Source of the DNA: Streptomyces sp. CB01373
Lineage (GTDB): Bacteria; Actinomycetota; Actinomycetes; Streptomycetales; Streptomycetaceae
Assembly (NCBI RefSeq): GCF_002803075.1
Contig: NZ_NNBK01000019.1
Coordinates: 1 to 64,000 of the forward strand
Length of the DNA: 64,000 nucleotides
Reading direction: 5' to 3'
Shown here: piece by piece, positions 56,799 through 64,000 of the stretch
How the letters are laid out: each line of letters begins with the position of its first letter
Numbering within the stretch: position 1 is the first letter of the stretch
Position numbers and translations under genes: made by a program
Notes under the pieces: model-generated
Database searches by the model: none
Seen by the model: only the letters and a program-made list of their open reading frames with translations
Told to the model about the DNA's origin: nothing

Positions 56799-57890
56799 CT
56801 ACGCCGGAGCGCCCGTGGGGGCCGCCGCGGCCTGTGCGGGCATCCCGGTCCGCGGCCGGACCATCGCCTCCGGCCGCAGCGGACGCGGTCCCGACACCAC
56901 CGTGTAGTCCTGTCCGAGGAACGGCGGCGCCACCACCCCCGGATCCTCGCCGAGCGCCAGCCGCACGGCGGCCCAGGGGGCGTTGACCCCGCACTGCGCG
57001 AGCTGGTGCAGTCCGCCCGCCGGGCGCGGGTTCACGTCGAGGAGCACCGGACGGTCGCCGTACATCCGGAACTGGATGTTGGACAGATAGTGCAGCCCGA
57101 AACCCTCCGCGATCCGCCGGGCGGGCTCCAGCCACTGCTCGTGCAGCGTGAAACCGCGGCGGCGGCCGTTCTTGGTGCGCCCCACGGCCAGCCGGATCCG
57201 GTTGTCCGGCCCGGTCAGGCAGTCGACCGACACCTCCGGCTGCTCCAGCCGGGGCATCACCAGCCAGTCCACCGGACCGTCCGCCTGTTCCAGGGCCCGC
57301 AGGACCAGGTCGAGCGGGACGTGCGGGCCGGGGAAGCCGCTCAACTGCCGCAGTGAGAAAGGCGCGCGCGTGATGACACGGAAGCCCACGCCGCCCGCGC
57401 CGGCCGCGGGCTTGAAGCACGCCAGATGCCCGGACTCCTCCAACTCCGTGACCGCCGCTATGAGTTCGCAGGCCGTCCGGACCCGCCACCACGGCGGCAC
57501 CGCAACGCCGATCGACCGGGCCGCCTCGTACGCCGTCGCCTTGTCCGCGAAGACGGCCACCGCCTCCGGCGTCGGCGCGAGCAGCGCGGTGCCCACCGCC
57601 GCGAAGTCGGCGCGGTGCGCCACGATCGCGGCCTGGTTCAGCCGCGGCACGAACACGTCGATGTCGCGCCGCGCACACTGGTCGAGGGCGTACTCGACGT
57701 AGCCGGCCGGGGAAAGACCCTCCGGTTCGAGCTCGGCGGTGTCCGCGGCGGCCAGGACGGGCGAGTCGGCGTCGCCGTGCGTGGCATGGATCTCGACGGC
57801 CCGTTCACTGGGGTTTCTCCGCAGCTGGTCCATGAAGAAGACGTTCTCCGCGTACGTGCGGTTGAGCCAGACGCGTACGCGGGAGACCAT
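56799..57890 (-). CDS. ATP-grasp ligase-like protein
   Basis: 363 residues, ATP-grasp fold. The ATP-binding Lys strand is ACFKPAAGAGGVGFRVITR; metal/catalytic residues are in YGDRPVLLDVNPRPAGGLHQ (Asp/Asn pair near residue 310). The N-terminal pre-ATP domain begins MVSRVRVWLNRTYAENVFFM. It is predicted to join a carboxylate to an amine or similar, with the acyl-phosphate chemistry of the family; the substrate is unknown. ATG 57890 is chosen over a longer frame because family homology begins there. It is divergent from the metallophosphoesterase/phosphopantetheinyl transferase pair. Confidence 0.82.
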   Translation of the reverse strand: MVSRVRVWLNRTYAENVFFMDQLRRNPSERAVEIHATHGDADSPVLAAADTAELEPEGLSPAGYVEYALDQCARRDIDVFVPRLNQAAIVAHRADFAAVGTALLAPTPEAVAVFADKATAYEAARSIGVAVPPWWRVRTACELIAAVTELEESGHLACFKPAAGAGGVGFRVITRAPFSLRQLSGFPGPHVPLDLVLRALEQADGPVDWLVMPRLEQPEVSVDCLTGPDNRIRLAVGRTKNGRRRGFTLHEQWLEPARRIAEGFGLHYLSNIQFRMYGDRPVLLDVNPRPAGGLHQLAQCGVNAPWAAVRLALGEDPGVVAPPFLGQDYTVVSGPRPLRPEAMVRPRTGMPAQAAAAPTGAPA

Positions 57891-58160
57891 GCGGGCCGCC
57901 TTTCGGGGGGACGCGGGCAGGGCGAAGCCGGCCGAGCCCGGCCAGAGGGGAGGGAGGGACACCAAGCCGCCCTGCGCGAAAGGGAGTTGGGGCGGCGGTG
58001 TTGGGGCGATCATACGACCTCCGCAGAGCGGGTCGTGCCACCCGCGGGCGCGTCCCGGTCCGCCGCGGGCCGGCGTCCGCGGCGGACCGGCACGCGCTTG
58101 TCTCCGTGCCGCCGGATGTGTTCTTGTGGTGCCCATGAGGTGGGTGACAGGGGGCAAGAA
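57891..58160. other. divergent intergenic region with a 14-base hairpin
   Basis: Bases 58055-58068 pair perfectly with 58077-58090 over 8 bases, about 70 bases before the phosphoesterase start. It is too far from any stop to be a simple terminator for a known upstream gene, and might act in the leader of the plus-strand mRNA. No other gene was seen. Confidence 0.4.
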
Positions 58161-59021
58161 GTGACGGAAGAGGCCGGTGGGGCCGGGCGGTTGCTCGCCA
58201 TCAGCGACCTGCACATCGGTTACAGCGAGAACCGGGCCCTGGTCGAGCGGATGGCGCCCGAGCGGGACGACGACTGGCTGATCGTGGCCGGCGACGTCGC
58301 GGAGACCGTCGCGGACATCCGCTGGGCCCTGAAGACGCTGGCGAGCCGGTTCCGCAAGGTGATCTGGGCACCGGGCAACCACGAGCTGTGGACCCATCCG
58401 AGCGACACCGTCACCCTGCGCGGCGTCGCACGCTACGAGCACCTGGTCGAGCTGTGCCGCGAACTGGGCGTGACGACGCCCGAGGACCCCTATCCGGTCT
58501 GGGACGGGCCTGGCGGCCCGGTGGCCGTGGCACCGCTGTTCCTGCTGTACGACTACTCCTTCCTGCCGGCGGGCTGCGCGACCAAGGACGCGGGACTGGC
58601 CTACGCGCACGACACCGGCGTGGTCTGCTCGGACGAGTTCCTGCTGCACCCGGACCCGTATCCGAGCCGCGAGGCCTGGTGCGCGGCCCGGGTCGCCGAG
58701 ACCGAGCGCAGGCTCGAGCGGATCCCGGGCGATCTGCCGACCGTGCTCGTCAACCACTACCCGCTCCACCGGCACCCGACGGACGTCCTGCGGTACCCGG
58801 AGTTCGCCATGTGGTGCGGTACCCGGCGCACCGCCGACTGGCACCGCAGGTTCCGCGTGGCCGCCATGGTCTACGGCCACCTCCACATCCCGCGGACCAC
58901 CCACCACGAGGGCGTCCGCTTCGAGGAGGTGTCGGTCGGGTACCCCCGAGAATGGCGGACGCGCTCGGCACCGCCGGGCAGACCGCGCCGCATACTTCCC
59001 CTGGAGGTCGGAACCCGGTGA
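58161..59021 (+). CDS. calcineurin-like metallophosphoesterase
   Basis: 286 residues. Dinuclear metal motifs are complete: LLAISDLHIGYS (DxH), VAGDVAET (GDxxE position), WAPGNHELW (GNHE), VNHYPLHR and YGHLHIPRTT (GHxH). It hydrolyses a phosphoester; the natural substrate is unknown. GTG 58161 has AGGGGG upstream. Its stop overlaps the start of the phosphopantetheinyl transferase gene (GTGA), so the two are one transcript. A similar pair is recalled in S. coelicolor (SCO6672-SCO6673). A role in turning over phosphopantetheine groups or a CoA-related phosphoester is speculative. Confidence 0.9.
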   Translation: MTEEAGGAGRLLAISDLHIGYSENRALVERMAPERDDDWLIVAGDVAETVADIRWALKTLASRFRKVIWAPGNHELWTHPSDTVTLRGVARYEHLVELCRELGVTTPEDPYPVWDGPGGPVAVAPLFLLYDYSFLPAGCATKDAGLAYAHDTGVVCSDEFLLHPDPYPSREAWCAARVAETERRLERIPGDLPTVLVNHYPLHRHPTDVLRYPEFAMWCGTRRTADWHRRFRVAAMVYGHLHIPRTTHHEGVRFEEVSVGYPREWRTRSAPPGRPRRILPLEVGTR

Positions 59022-59698
59022 TCGAGGACCTGCTGCCGGACTCGGTGGTGTCCGTGGAGGCGTACGGCGACGACGGGACCGACCTGGCCCCGTTGCACCC
59101 CGAGGAGCAGGCGGTGGTGGCTCAGGCGGTCGCCAAACGCCGGCGCGAGTTCGCCGGTGTGCGTGCCTGCGCCCGCCAGGCCATGGAGAAGCTCGGCGTG
59201 CCGCCGCAGCCCGTACTGCCCGGCGAGCGGGGCGCCCCGCGCTGGCCGGACGGGCTGACCGGCAGCATGACCCACTGCGACGGCTACCGCGCCGCCGCTC
59301 TGGTCCGCGCCACCGACCTGGCCTCTCTCGGCATCGACGCCGAACCCCACGCCCCGCTCCCCGAAGGCGTGCTGTCCACCATCGCCCTGCCCGCCGAGCA
59401 GCGGCGTCTGGCGCAGCTGGACGCGCAGCACCCCGGGGTGCACTGGGACCGGATGCTCTTCAGCGCCAAGGAGTCCGTCTACAAGGCCTGGTTCCCGCTC
59501 ACCGGCAAGTGGCTGGACTTCGAGGAGGCGGACATCGAGGTGAGTACCGCCGCGGGCCCGGCCCCGCGCGGCGGCTTCCGCGCCCGGCTCCTCGTCCCGG
59601 GGCCCGTGGTCGACGGACGGCGCCTCGGCCACTTCGAGGGGCGCTGGGCCGTTGCCCAGGGTCTGGTGGTCACCGCGGTGGCGGTCCCGCGCGCCTGA
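59018..59698 (+). CDS. Sfp-type 4'-phosphopantetheinyl transferase
   Basis: 226 residues; activates carrier proteins of polyketide and non-ribosomal peptide synthases by attaching phosphopantetheine from CoA. Core motifs: GERGAPRWPDGLTGSMTHCD, LASLGIDAEPHAPLPEGVL (Gly-Ile-Asp, metal), and LFSAKESVYKAWFPLTGKW (KExxYK). Length and motifs match the actinobacterial broad-range type. GTG 59018 overlaps the phosphoesterase stop and follows TGGAGG. There is no carrier-protein gene in the window, so it acts on synthases elsewhere. Confidence 0.94.
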   Translation: MIEDLLPDSVVSVEAYGDDGTDLAPLHPEEQAVVAQAVAKRRREFAGVRACARQAMEKLGVPPQPVLPGERGAPRWPDGLTGSMTHCDGYRAAALVRATDLASLGIDAEPHAPLPEGVLSTIALPAEQRRLAQLDAQHPGVHWDRMLFSAKESVYKAWFPLTGKWLDFEEADIEVSTAAGPAPRGGFRARLLVPGPVVDGRRLGHFEGRWAVAQGLVVTAVAVPRA

Positions 59699-59709
59699 GG
59701 GTCACGGCG

Positions 59710-59940
59710 TCACGGTCCGGGGCACCAGCTGTGCAGGAGCCGGAAGAACTCCTCCTCGTTGCCCGTCAGGCCCGCCCGGGTCAGCGCCTGTTCCGCCTCG
59801 GCGAGCACGGAGGGCGGGACCACCGCCGGGCGGTCACCGCCCGGCGGGCCGTCGTCGAAGGCGGCGCGCACCGTGTACAGGAGCCTGAGATAGGCCTGGA
59901 CGGCGGTGCGTTCGTGGTCGGTCAGTACGGCGGTGGGCAT
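59710..59940 (-). CDS. 76-aa conserved-type hypothetical protein
   Basis: Small, probably helical (AVLTDHERTAVQAYLRLLYT, VLAEAEQALTRAGLTGNEEE, FFRLLHSWCPGP). No motif recognised. ATG 59940 is preceded by GGGGAGAGCC, a good ribosome site, and third-position GC is high. It ends 11 bases from the convergent phosphopantetheinyl transferase gene. Function unknown. Confidence 0.65.
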   Translation of the reverse strand: MPTAVLTDHERTAVQAYLRLLYTVRAAFDDGPPGGDRPAVVPPSVLAEAEQALTRAGLTGNEEEFFRLLHSWCPGP

Positions 59941-60143
59941 GGATGGCTCTCCCCGGTTTCGGCGTCACACGGTCACCCGCCCGGTCGCCCGGACGGCGCA
60001 CGGCGCCTCCGCACGGCGGTGACGCGTCCTCCAGCTTGCCGCCCACCACTGACAACGCCCTCGCGCTGCGCGCCGGTACGCCCACTCGGCTCGCCCCGGA
60101 TGGCCGAGGGATGCCACGATCCGGGCGGGGACGAAGCCGCAGA

Positions 60144-60293
60144 TCACGTACGGCACTTGCCGGCCGGCAGCGGACCGGAGCTCTCCACCGCCTCCTTCTC
60201 CGCCAGGCCGAACCGGCCGCGCACGGCGCGGTGTGCGGCCAGCCGGCAACGCCGCACGCCCCTGCCGGGCAGCACGCGCCCTTCCCGCGTCAC
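60144..60293 (-). CDS. possible 49-aa protein coupled to the XRE gene
   Basis: GTG 60293 overlaps the stop of the XRE gene (GTGA, 60290-60293). The frame codes for a basic peptide (TREGRVLPGRGVRRCRLAAH ... GRFGLAEKEAVESSGPLPAG) ending KCRT, with one internal Cys and one near the end. Codon third positions are G/C-rich. No family recognised. The overlap is the main evidence; chance cannot be excluded at this base composition. The remaining interval 59941-60143 shows nothing. Confidence 0.35.
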   Translation of the reverse strand: MTREGRVLPGRGVRRCRLAAHRAVRGRFGLAEKEAVESSGPLPAGKCRT

Positions 60294-60946
60294 GACCCGG
60301 GGCGCTTGACGCTCTCCAGAAGCATGTCCAGCCACTCGGCGACCTTGTCACGGTGCTGGTCGGTGGGCAGTTGCGCGGCCCGCCAGGCGATCCCGCGCAC
60401 GCCGTGGTCCTGGAGCAGCCGCTCCAGCGGGTCGTCGGCAGCCGTGTCCGCCTCCCGTTCGCGGTCGGCTAGGCGCTGGAGGAGTTCCTGCTCGGTGTGC
60501 TGGAGGGACCCGGCGAGGGCCTCGGGGTCCTCGGCGGTGAGGAAGCCCGCGTGCACCCGGAAGAAGCGCTGGATGGCGTCGCAGTGCTCCATCGTGGGGC
60601 GCCGGTCGCCGTTGATGAGGGCGCCCGCCTGCTGCCGGGACATGCCCGCGCCGTCGGCGATCTCCTGCTGGGTGTAACGGCGTCCGTTGGGCTTCAGGCG
60701 GGTGCGGCGCAGCAGGTCGAGCCGCTGCAGGAAGCGGGCCTGCACATCCGGCTCGCCCGCGGACCGGCCGCTGAGCAGGGTCCTGACCACGGGCTCCGGC
60801 ACACCGGAGGCCGCGGAGAGGCGGCCGACGTCGAAGACCTCCGCCTGGGGCACGCCGAGCCGGTCGGCCAGCGCGGTGACGCGTGCGACGACGGCCGGCA
60901 GCGCGGCCGAGGCCGTGGCGCCCGGATCCTCGATGCCATCCGTCAC
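60290..60946 (-). CDS. XRE-family transcription regulator
   Basis: 218 residues. An HTH of the XRE/Cro type lies in the middle (RRYTQQEIADGAGMSRQQAG, ALINGDRRPTMEHCDAI). The N-terminal 80 residues (FDVGRLSAASGVPEPVVRTL) look like a second, shorter helical DNA- or ligand-binding unit. The C-terminal part (EWLDMLLES) is helical. GTG 60946 follows GTAGGAGATCTGTCG. A perfect palindrome lies in the divergent promoter region facing the MmyB-type gene, and it probably regulates both. The regulated function is unknown. Confidence 0.85.
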   Translation of the reverse strand: MTDGIEDPGATASAALPAVVARVTALADRLGVPQAEVFDVGRLSAASGVPEPVVRTLLSGRSAGEPDVQARFLQRLDLLRRTRLKPNGRRYTQQEIADGAGMSRQQAGALINGDRRPTMEHCDAIQRFFRVHAGFLTAEDPEALAGSLQHTEQELLQRLADREREADTAADDPLERLLQDHGVRGIAWRAAQLPTDQHRDKVAEWLDMLLESVKRPGS

Positions 60947-61044
60947 CGACAGATCTCCTACGTCTCTCACAGGCTTCTCACAAAGGCGGGGTGCCGTGAA
61001 CTTCCCGGAGGGTAACCGGTCGTTCGAACTCGCATCCAGGTCTC

Positions 61045-61058
61045 GCCACAATTGTGGC
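61045..61058. promoter_or_regulatory. perfect palindrome in the XRE/MmyB divergent region
   Basis: GCCACAATTGTGGC, 7+7 perfect symmetry, in an A+T-rich pocket between the divergent genes. Candidate binding site of the XRE regulator. Confidence 0.55.
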
Positions 61059-61096
61059 CAATTTCAGCCGTCAAGCGGCGTGGAATGCCACGATAG

Positions 61097-61126
61097 TTGA
61101 CACGCCTCATGGATGAGAAGCAGGAT
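61097..61126 (+). promoter_or_regulatory. predicted promoter of the MmyB-type gene
   Basis: TTGACA (61097-61102), 18 bases, CAGGAT (61121-61126). It predicts an mRNA starting near 61133, which rules out an in-frame ATG at 61113 and favours ATG 61173. Confidence 0.45.
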
Positions 61127-61172
61127 CAAGGTGCCGCGTGAAGGCCGCAGAGGCAAGAGGGGTGACCTCCCG

Positions 61173-61844
61173 ATGGCACATCAGGCAGGAGGGCCGCGGC
61201 CGGCGCCGCGGGCCGTCCCCGTTCGTTCCCAGGCGCAGGCCTACCTGCGGGACTACACCACGTTCCTGGAGGCCGTCCCCTTCCCGTCCCTCGTCGTCGA
61301 CCAGGCGTGGGACGTGGTCCTGACCAACAGCGCTTTCACGTCACTCTTCCGCGGCGTCGGCCCGCATCCGACGGCCATGCCGGACGACAACTTCCTCCGG
61401 TTCGTCCTGTTCCACCCGGACGCGGGCACGGTCCTCGGCGAGCACGAGTCGCGCTGGTGCCTGCCGATGCTGGCGCACTTCGCCGCCACGGTGGAGCGCA
61501 GCGGCCACGACCACGGACTCCAGTCCATCCTCGAGGACATCGCCGAGGACCCCATCATGGAGGCCGCCTACCGGCAGGGGCTGCCGCACTGGATCCGCGC
61601 GGTCGGTGAGACGGCGGTCGTCTCGGACGGCGCGGTGCGTCCCCTGCTGCACCCCGACCCCCGCTGGGGCGCCACCGAGTGCCGCATCATCGAGGAGACC
61701 CCGGCGACCCTCCAGGAACTCGGCTACACCCGCCTCACACTGGTACTTCGCGAGGCCCGCCGTCCCGCGCCCGCCCGGCGCGCAACGGGACGGGCCCGCC
61801 GCCCGGCCGGCCACCTGAGCGTGGTCACGGCCCCGGAGGGCTGA
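61173..61844 (+). CDS. MmyB-type ligand-binding (PAS-like) protein lacking an HTH
   Basis: 223 residues matching the C-terminal ligand-binding domain of MmyB-like XRE regulators: VPFPSLVVDQAWDVVLTNSA, FTSLFRG, NFLRFVLFHPDAG, and W/H-rich LPMLAHFAATVERSGHDHG. Characterised MmyB relatives bind a fatty acid in this PAS-like fold. The usual N-terminal HTH is absent, so it may act as a ligand sensor for the divergent XRE protein; that is inference. The C-terminus is Arg/Pro-rich (RRPAPARRATGRARRPAGH). ATG 61173 is preferred from the promoter position; ATG 61113 and GTG 61131 are alternatives. Confidence 0.78.
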   Translation: MAHQAGGPRPAPRAVPVRSQAQAYLRDYTTFLEAVPFPSLVVDQAWDVVLTNSAFTSLFRGVGPHPTAMPDDNFLRFVLFHPDAGTVLGEHESRWCLPMLAHFAATVERSGHDHGLQSILEDIAEDPIMEAAYRQGLPHWIRAVGETAVVSDGAVRPLLHPDPRWGATECRIIEETPATLQELGYTRLTLVLREARRPAPARRATGRARRPAGHLSVVTAPEG

Positions 61845-61851
61845 CCCGGCA

Positions 61852-61876
61852 CCGTCGGCGTTCAGGTCGCCGACGG
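61852..61876. terminator. bidirectional hairpin between convergent genes
   Basis: CCGTCGGCG (61852-61860) pairs with CGCCGACGG (61868-61876) between the MmyB-type and cache-domain genes. Confidence 0.6.
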
Positions 61877-61903
61877 CGCCGGGCCGCCCCGGCCCCCTGG
61901 CGG

Positions 61904-62686
61904 TCACGAGGCCGTGATCACCAGGACCAGCGGTACGCCCCGGCACGGAATCAGCCGCTTCCCGGCCTGGGTCACGGGGCGGCCCCGGTCCAGCGCCCCG
62001 GAGAAGTCCGGCCCCCTGGTCAGGGAGCCGGCCAGATGGGCCGGGTCGGCGGAGGCCGCCACGCGGCCGCGGGCGTTCACCAGATGGGCGGGACCGGGCA
62101 GCTCGCGCAGCAGGGGCAGCACGGCCGCCTCGAAGTGCCGTAGATACACGTCCGCCGCGGCCACCCCGGCGAACCGGCCCGCCACCTGGACCGGCGCGGA
62201 CAGGGTCAGGCTGTACTCCTCGGAGCACAGGTAGTCCACGTAGGGCCCGGCCACGGCTCGCAGCCCGGTGTCACGGGGCAGGGCGAACCAGTCCCAGTGG
62301 GTGTAGTCCGAGTACGCCGACTGCCGCGGATCCAGGTCGAGCAGCAGCGGCCGTACGTCCCCCCGCGCGGTGCACTGCCACCACTCCAGCCAGGCCGGCA
62401 CGTCGGCCAGCAGCCCCGGCGCGGCCACGAATCCGGCCCCCGACACAAGGTCCTCGCGGCCCAGCCGCAGATGCAGTCCCGGCCGCAGCGCGGCGAGGTC
62501 GGCGCTCACCGGCGCGCGGCCCTCGGCGGCCACCCGCGCCAGCAGATCCGCCGTCTCGGCGCGGATCCCGGAGACGGCGTCGAAGACCGCCTCCAGTGTG
62601 CGGCCCACCCGCGCGGCGACGCGCTCCCCGGCGCACACCTCGCGCGTCGCGGTCGCCGCCCCGGCACCTGCGCGGCTCGTGCTCAT
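61904..62686 (-). CDS. cache-domain protein
   Basis: 260 residues. The central part resembles a dCache/PAS-like small-molecule sensor: LLLDLDPRQSAYSDYTHWDW, GPYVDYLCSEEYSLTLSAPV, and GRFAGVAAADVYLRHFEAAV. No signal peptide, membrane helix or output domain is seen, which is unusual because cache domains normally lie outside the membrane on receptors. The N-terminal 60 residues are helical. ATG 62686. It is 36 bases downstream of the FadR-type regulator gene on the same strand, so they are probably cotranscribed and it may sense the substrate of the adjacent ABC transporter. Confidence 0.8.
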   Translation of the reverse strand: MSTSRAGAGAATATREVCAGERVAARVGRTLEAVFDAVSGIRAETADLLARVAAEGRAPVSADLAALRPGLHLRLGREDLVSGAGFVAAPGLLADVPAWLEWWQCTARGDVRPLLLDLDPRQSAYSDYTHWDWFALPRDTGLRAVAGPYVDYLCSEEYSLTLSAPVQVAGRFAGVAAADVYLRHFEAAVLPLLRELPGPAHLVNARGRVAASADPAHLAGSLTRGPDFSGALDRGRPVTQAGKRLIPCRGVPLVLVITAS

Positions 62687-62722
62687 GGCGTCCTCCAGCG
62701 GACGGGGCCGCGCGCCGTGTCG

Positions 62723-63514
62723 TCAGAGGCCCAGCCGCACGGCGATGAGTCGCGCCGCCGACTCCTGGACGCATCGCTCGGCGAGCGTACGGGCCGGATC
62801 ACGGGCCCCATCCTGCACGGCGGAGACGACGGCGCGAAGACGATCTGCGACTTCTTCACGATATTCGTCGTCGCCGAGCACCAGGCACAGCAGCGCGCCG
62901 ACCTCCGTCTGGAGCGCGATCTGCTCCCGGGTGAGCCGGGCGGACTGCGCGGCCGCCGCCAGCTCCACATGGAACCGGCCGTAGACCCGGCTGCGGGCCG
63001 CCGCGTCCCCGGCCTCCGCCAACTCCTCGGCGGTGCACAGCAGTCCGCCGAGATCGCCGGGTTCGGTGCGATCGGCGGCGAGTGCGGCCGCCGCCCCCGA
63101 CAGCGCGGCCCAGTGGTCGCTGAGGTCGCGCAGTTCCTCGGTGCTCCAGCCGCGCAGCCGGGACTTCAGCCGTTCCTCGTCAGGGAGTTCGGGCAGGGAG
63201 ACGAAGCTGCCGCCGCCGCGCCCGCGCCGGGTGACGACCAGGCCCTGCTGCCGCAGCGCCATCAGCGCCTCCCGCAGGGTCACCGTGGACACGCCGAGCT
63301 GCCCGGCCAGTTCGCTCTCACCGGGCAGCTGTTCCCCCTCCGCGAGCAGCCCGAGTTCGATGGCGTCGCCGATCCTGCGCACCACCGCGTCCACCCGCGC
63401 CCGGCTCTCCACCGGCGCGAAGACGACTCTGCGGGCACCGGCCTCACCCGCGTCCACCGTCGCGCGCGGGCTGTCGGCCCCGTTCTCGACGTGTCCCTGC
63501 TTCACGGCCACCAC
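62723..63514 (-). CDS. FadR-type GntR-family regulator (FCD domain)
   Basis: 263 residues. The N-terminal winged helix is of GntR type (RIGDAIELGLLAEGEQLPGE, SELAGQLGVSTVTLREALMA, then VTRRGRGGGSFV). The C-terminal FCD domain has the metal/ligand His and Asp pattern in RVYGRFHVELAAAAQSARLT. Several start codons are possible: GTG 63514, 63511 and 63505; the longest is given. It is divergent from the PotA-like ABC ATPase gene, with an inverted repeat in that transporter's promoter, so it is probably its repressor. Confidence 0.88.
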   Translation of the reverse strand: MVAVKQGHVENGADSPRATVDAGEAGARRVVFAPVESRARVDAVVRRIGDAIELGLLAEGEQLPGESELAGQLGVSTVTLREALMALRQQGLVVTRRGRGGGSFVSLPELPDEERLKSRLRGWSTEELRDLSDHWAALSGAAAALAADRTEPGDLGGLLCTAEELAEAGDAAARSRVYGRFHVELAAAAQSARLTREQIALQTEVGALLCLVLGDDEYREEVADRLRAVVSAVQDGARDPARTLAERCVQESAARLIAVRLGL

Positions 63515-63550
63515 CTTGCCAGTTGACCCAAGTTTTACCTAGAGGCGGTC

Positions 63551-63579
63551 TTGAGCTTTGAACTATGACTTCATAGGTT
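63551..63579 (+). promoter_or_regulatory. predicted ABC-transporter promoter with embedded palindrome
   Basis: TTGAGC (63551-63556), 17 bases, TAGGTT (63574-63579). CTATGA-CT-TCATAG (63563-63576) lies within the spacer and -10 box, well placed for repression by the divergent GntR-type protein. Confidence 0.55.
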
Positions 63580-63615
63580 TCAGCTCAACGTTCGGAAGCG
63601 TCAGAAAGGTTCCCC

Positions 63616-64000
63616 ATGGAGGGAGTTGCCGTCCGACTGCAGGGCCTGCGCAGGACGTTCGGGGAGACGGCCGCCGTGGCCGGGGTCGACCTGGAGATCC
63701 GGGACGGGGAGTTCTTCTCGATGCTCGGCCCCTCCGGCTCGGGCAAGACCACCGTCCTGCGCCTGATCGCCGGCTTCGAGGCCCCCGACGCGGGCCGCGT
63801 GGAGCTCGCCGGGCAGGAGGTCACCGGCCTCGCCCCCTTCGAACGGGACGTCCACACCGTCTTCCAGGACTACGCCCTCTTTCCCCACATGACCGTCGAG
63901 CAGAACGTCGCCTACGCCCTGAAGATTCGCAAAGTGCCCAAGGCGGAACGCCTCGTCCGCGCCCGCAAGGCCCTCGCCGAGGTGCGTCTCGACGGCTACG
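63616..64000 (+). CDS. PotA-like ABC transporter ATPase, 3' end beyond the window
   Basis: First 128 codons of an ABC ATPase. Walker A is MLGPSGSGKTTVLRLIAGFE and the Q-loop is TVFQDYALFPHMTVEQNVAY. The pattern (start VAVRLQGLRRTFGETAAVAG) is that of the PotA/spermidine-putrescine and related importers. ATG 63616 follows AAAGG. The signature motif, Walker B and TOBE domain lie outside. With the divergent GntR-type regulator and the cache-domain protein it looks like a regulated uptake system for a polyamine- or amine-type substrate; the substrate is not known. Confidence 0.92.
   Translation, partial: MEGVAVRLQGLRRTFGETAAVAGVDLEIRDGEFFSMLGPSGSGKTTVLRLIAGFEAPDAGRVELAGQEVTGLAPFERDVHTVFQDYALFPHMTVEQNVAYALKIRKVPKAERLVRARKALAEVRLDGY

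Overview
The window is very high-GC DNA in which codon third positions are almost always G or C. GTG and TTG starts are frequent, many genes overlap by ATGA or GTGA, and strong G+C hairpins end most transcripts. Together with DUF397, OpcA, DasR-type boxes and a gene order recalled from Streptomyces coelicolor SCO6648-SCO6673, this points to a Streptomyces chromosome, probably in an arm rather than the core. No rRNA, tRNA, insertion sequence or CRISPR array was seen.

Left part (1-31,640). A flavohemoglobin-like gene enters from the left edge, then come a secreted phosphodiester glycosidase, a solitary HTH-carrying N6-methylase-like protein and a lipoprotein. On the minus strand, 13331 to 5875 holds a tightly coupled five-gene operon: SWIM zinc finger, unknown 464-aa protein, vWA protein, MoxR ATPase and DUF5682. 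Its function is not established. A secreted arabinofuranosidase with a TTA codon follows. Next is an accessory stretch of about 8 kb: a VapBC-like pair, a CGNR pseudogene, an AbiEii-like nucleotidyltransferase with an unknown partner, a membrane STAND ATPase, a helicase remnant and an orphan DUF397 gene. After it lie a PASTA-like membrane protein, a family 10 glycosylhydrolase, an extra ctaD with a coupled membrane protein, a TrmB/LuxR-type regulator and an Xaa-Pro aminopeptidase.

Middle part (31,641-50,728). A sugar ABC importer without its own ATPase (lipoprotein and two permeases) is followed by a GH1 beta-glucosidase. Next is a biosynthetic locus: CDP-alcohol phosphatidyltransferase, BchC-like dehydrogenase, variant 6-pyruvoyl-tetrahydropterin synthase homologue, glycosyltransferase, methyltransferase, flippase-like membrane protein, creatininase-family amidohydrolase and a GTP cyclohydrolase II with Met120 in place of the usual Tyr. 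This resembles an uncharacterised pathway starting from GTP and the formylamino-pyrimidine FAPy. An F420-type oxidoreductase and a TetR gene divergent from a 6-phosphogluconate/beta-hydroxyacid dehydrogenase-family gene with twin operators follow. The oxidative pentose phosphate operon zwf-opcA-gnd closes this part.

Right part (50,729-64,000). This is mainly polymer use and regulation: a GH16 glucanase with twin CebR-like boxes, a GH4 glycosidase, a GH18 chitinase with two DasR-like boxes, an ATP-grasp ligase, a metallophosphoesterase coupled to a 4'-phosphopantetheinyl transferase, an XRE regulator divergent from an MmyB-type sensor without HTH, a cache-domain protein, a FadR/GntR regulator, and the start of a PotA-like ABC ATPase running off the right edge.

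All family calls come from reading motifs and overall resemblance; no database search was run. Starts were chosen by ribosome-binding site, overlap with the previous gene, or promoter position.
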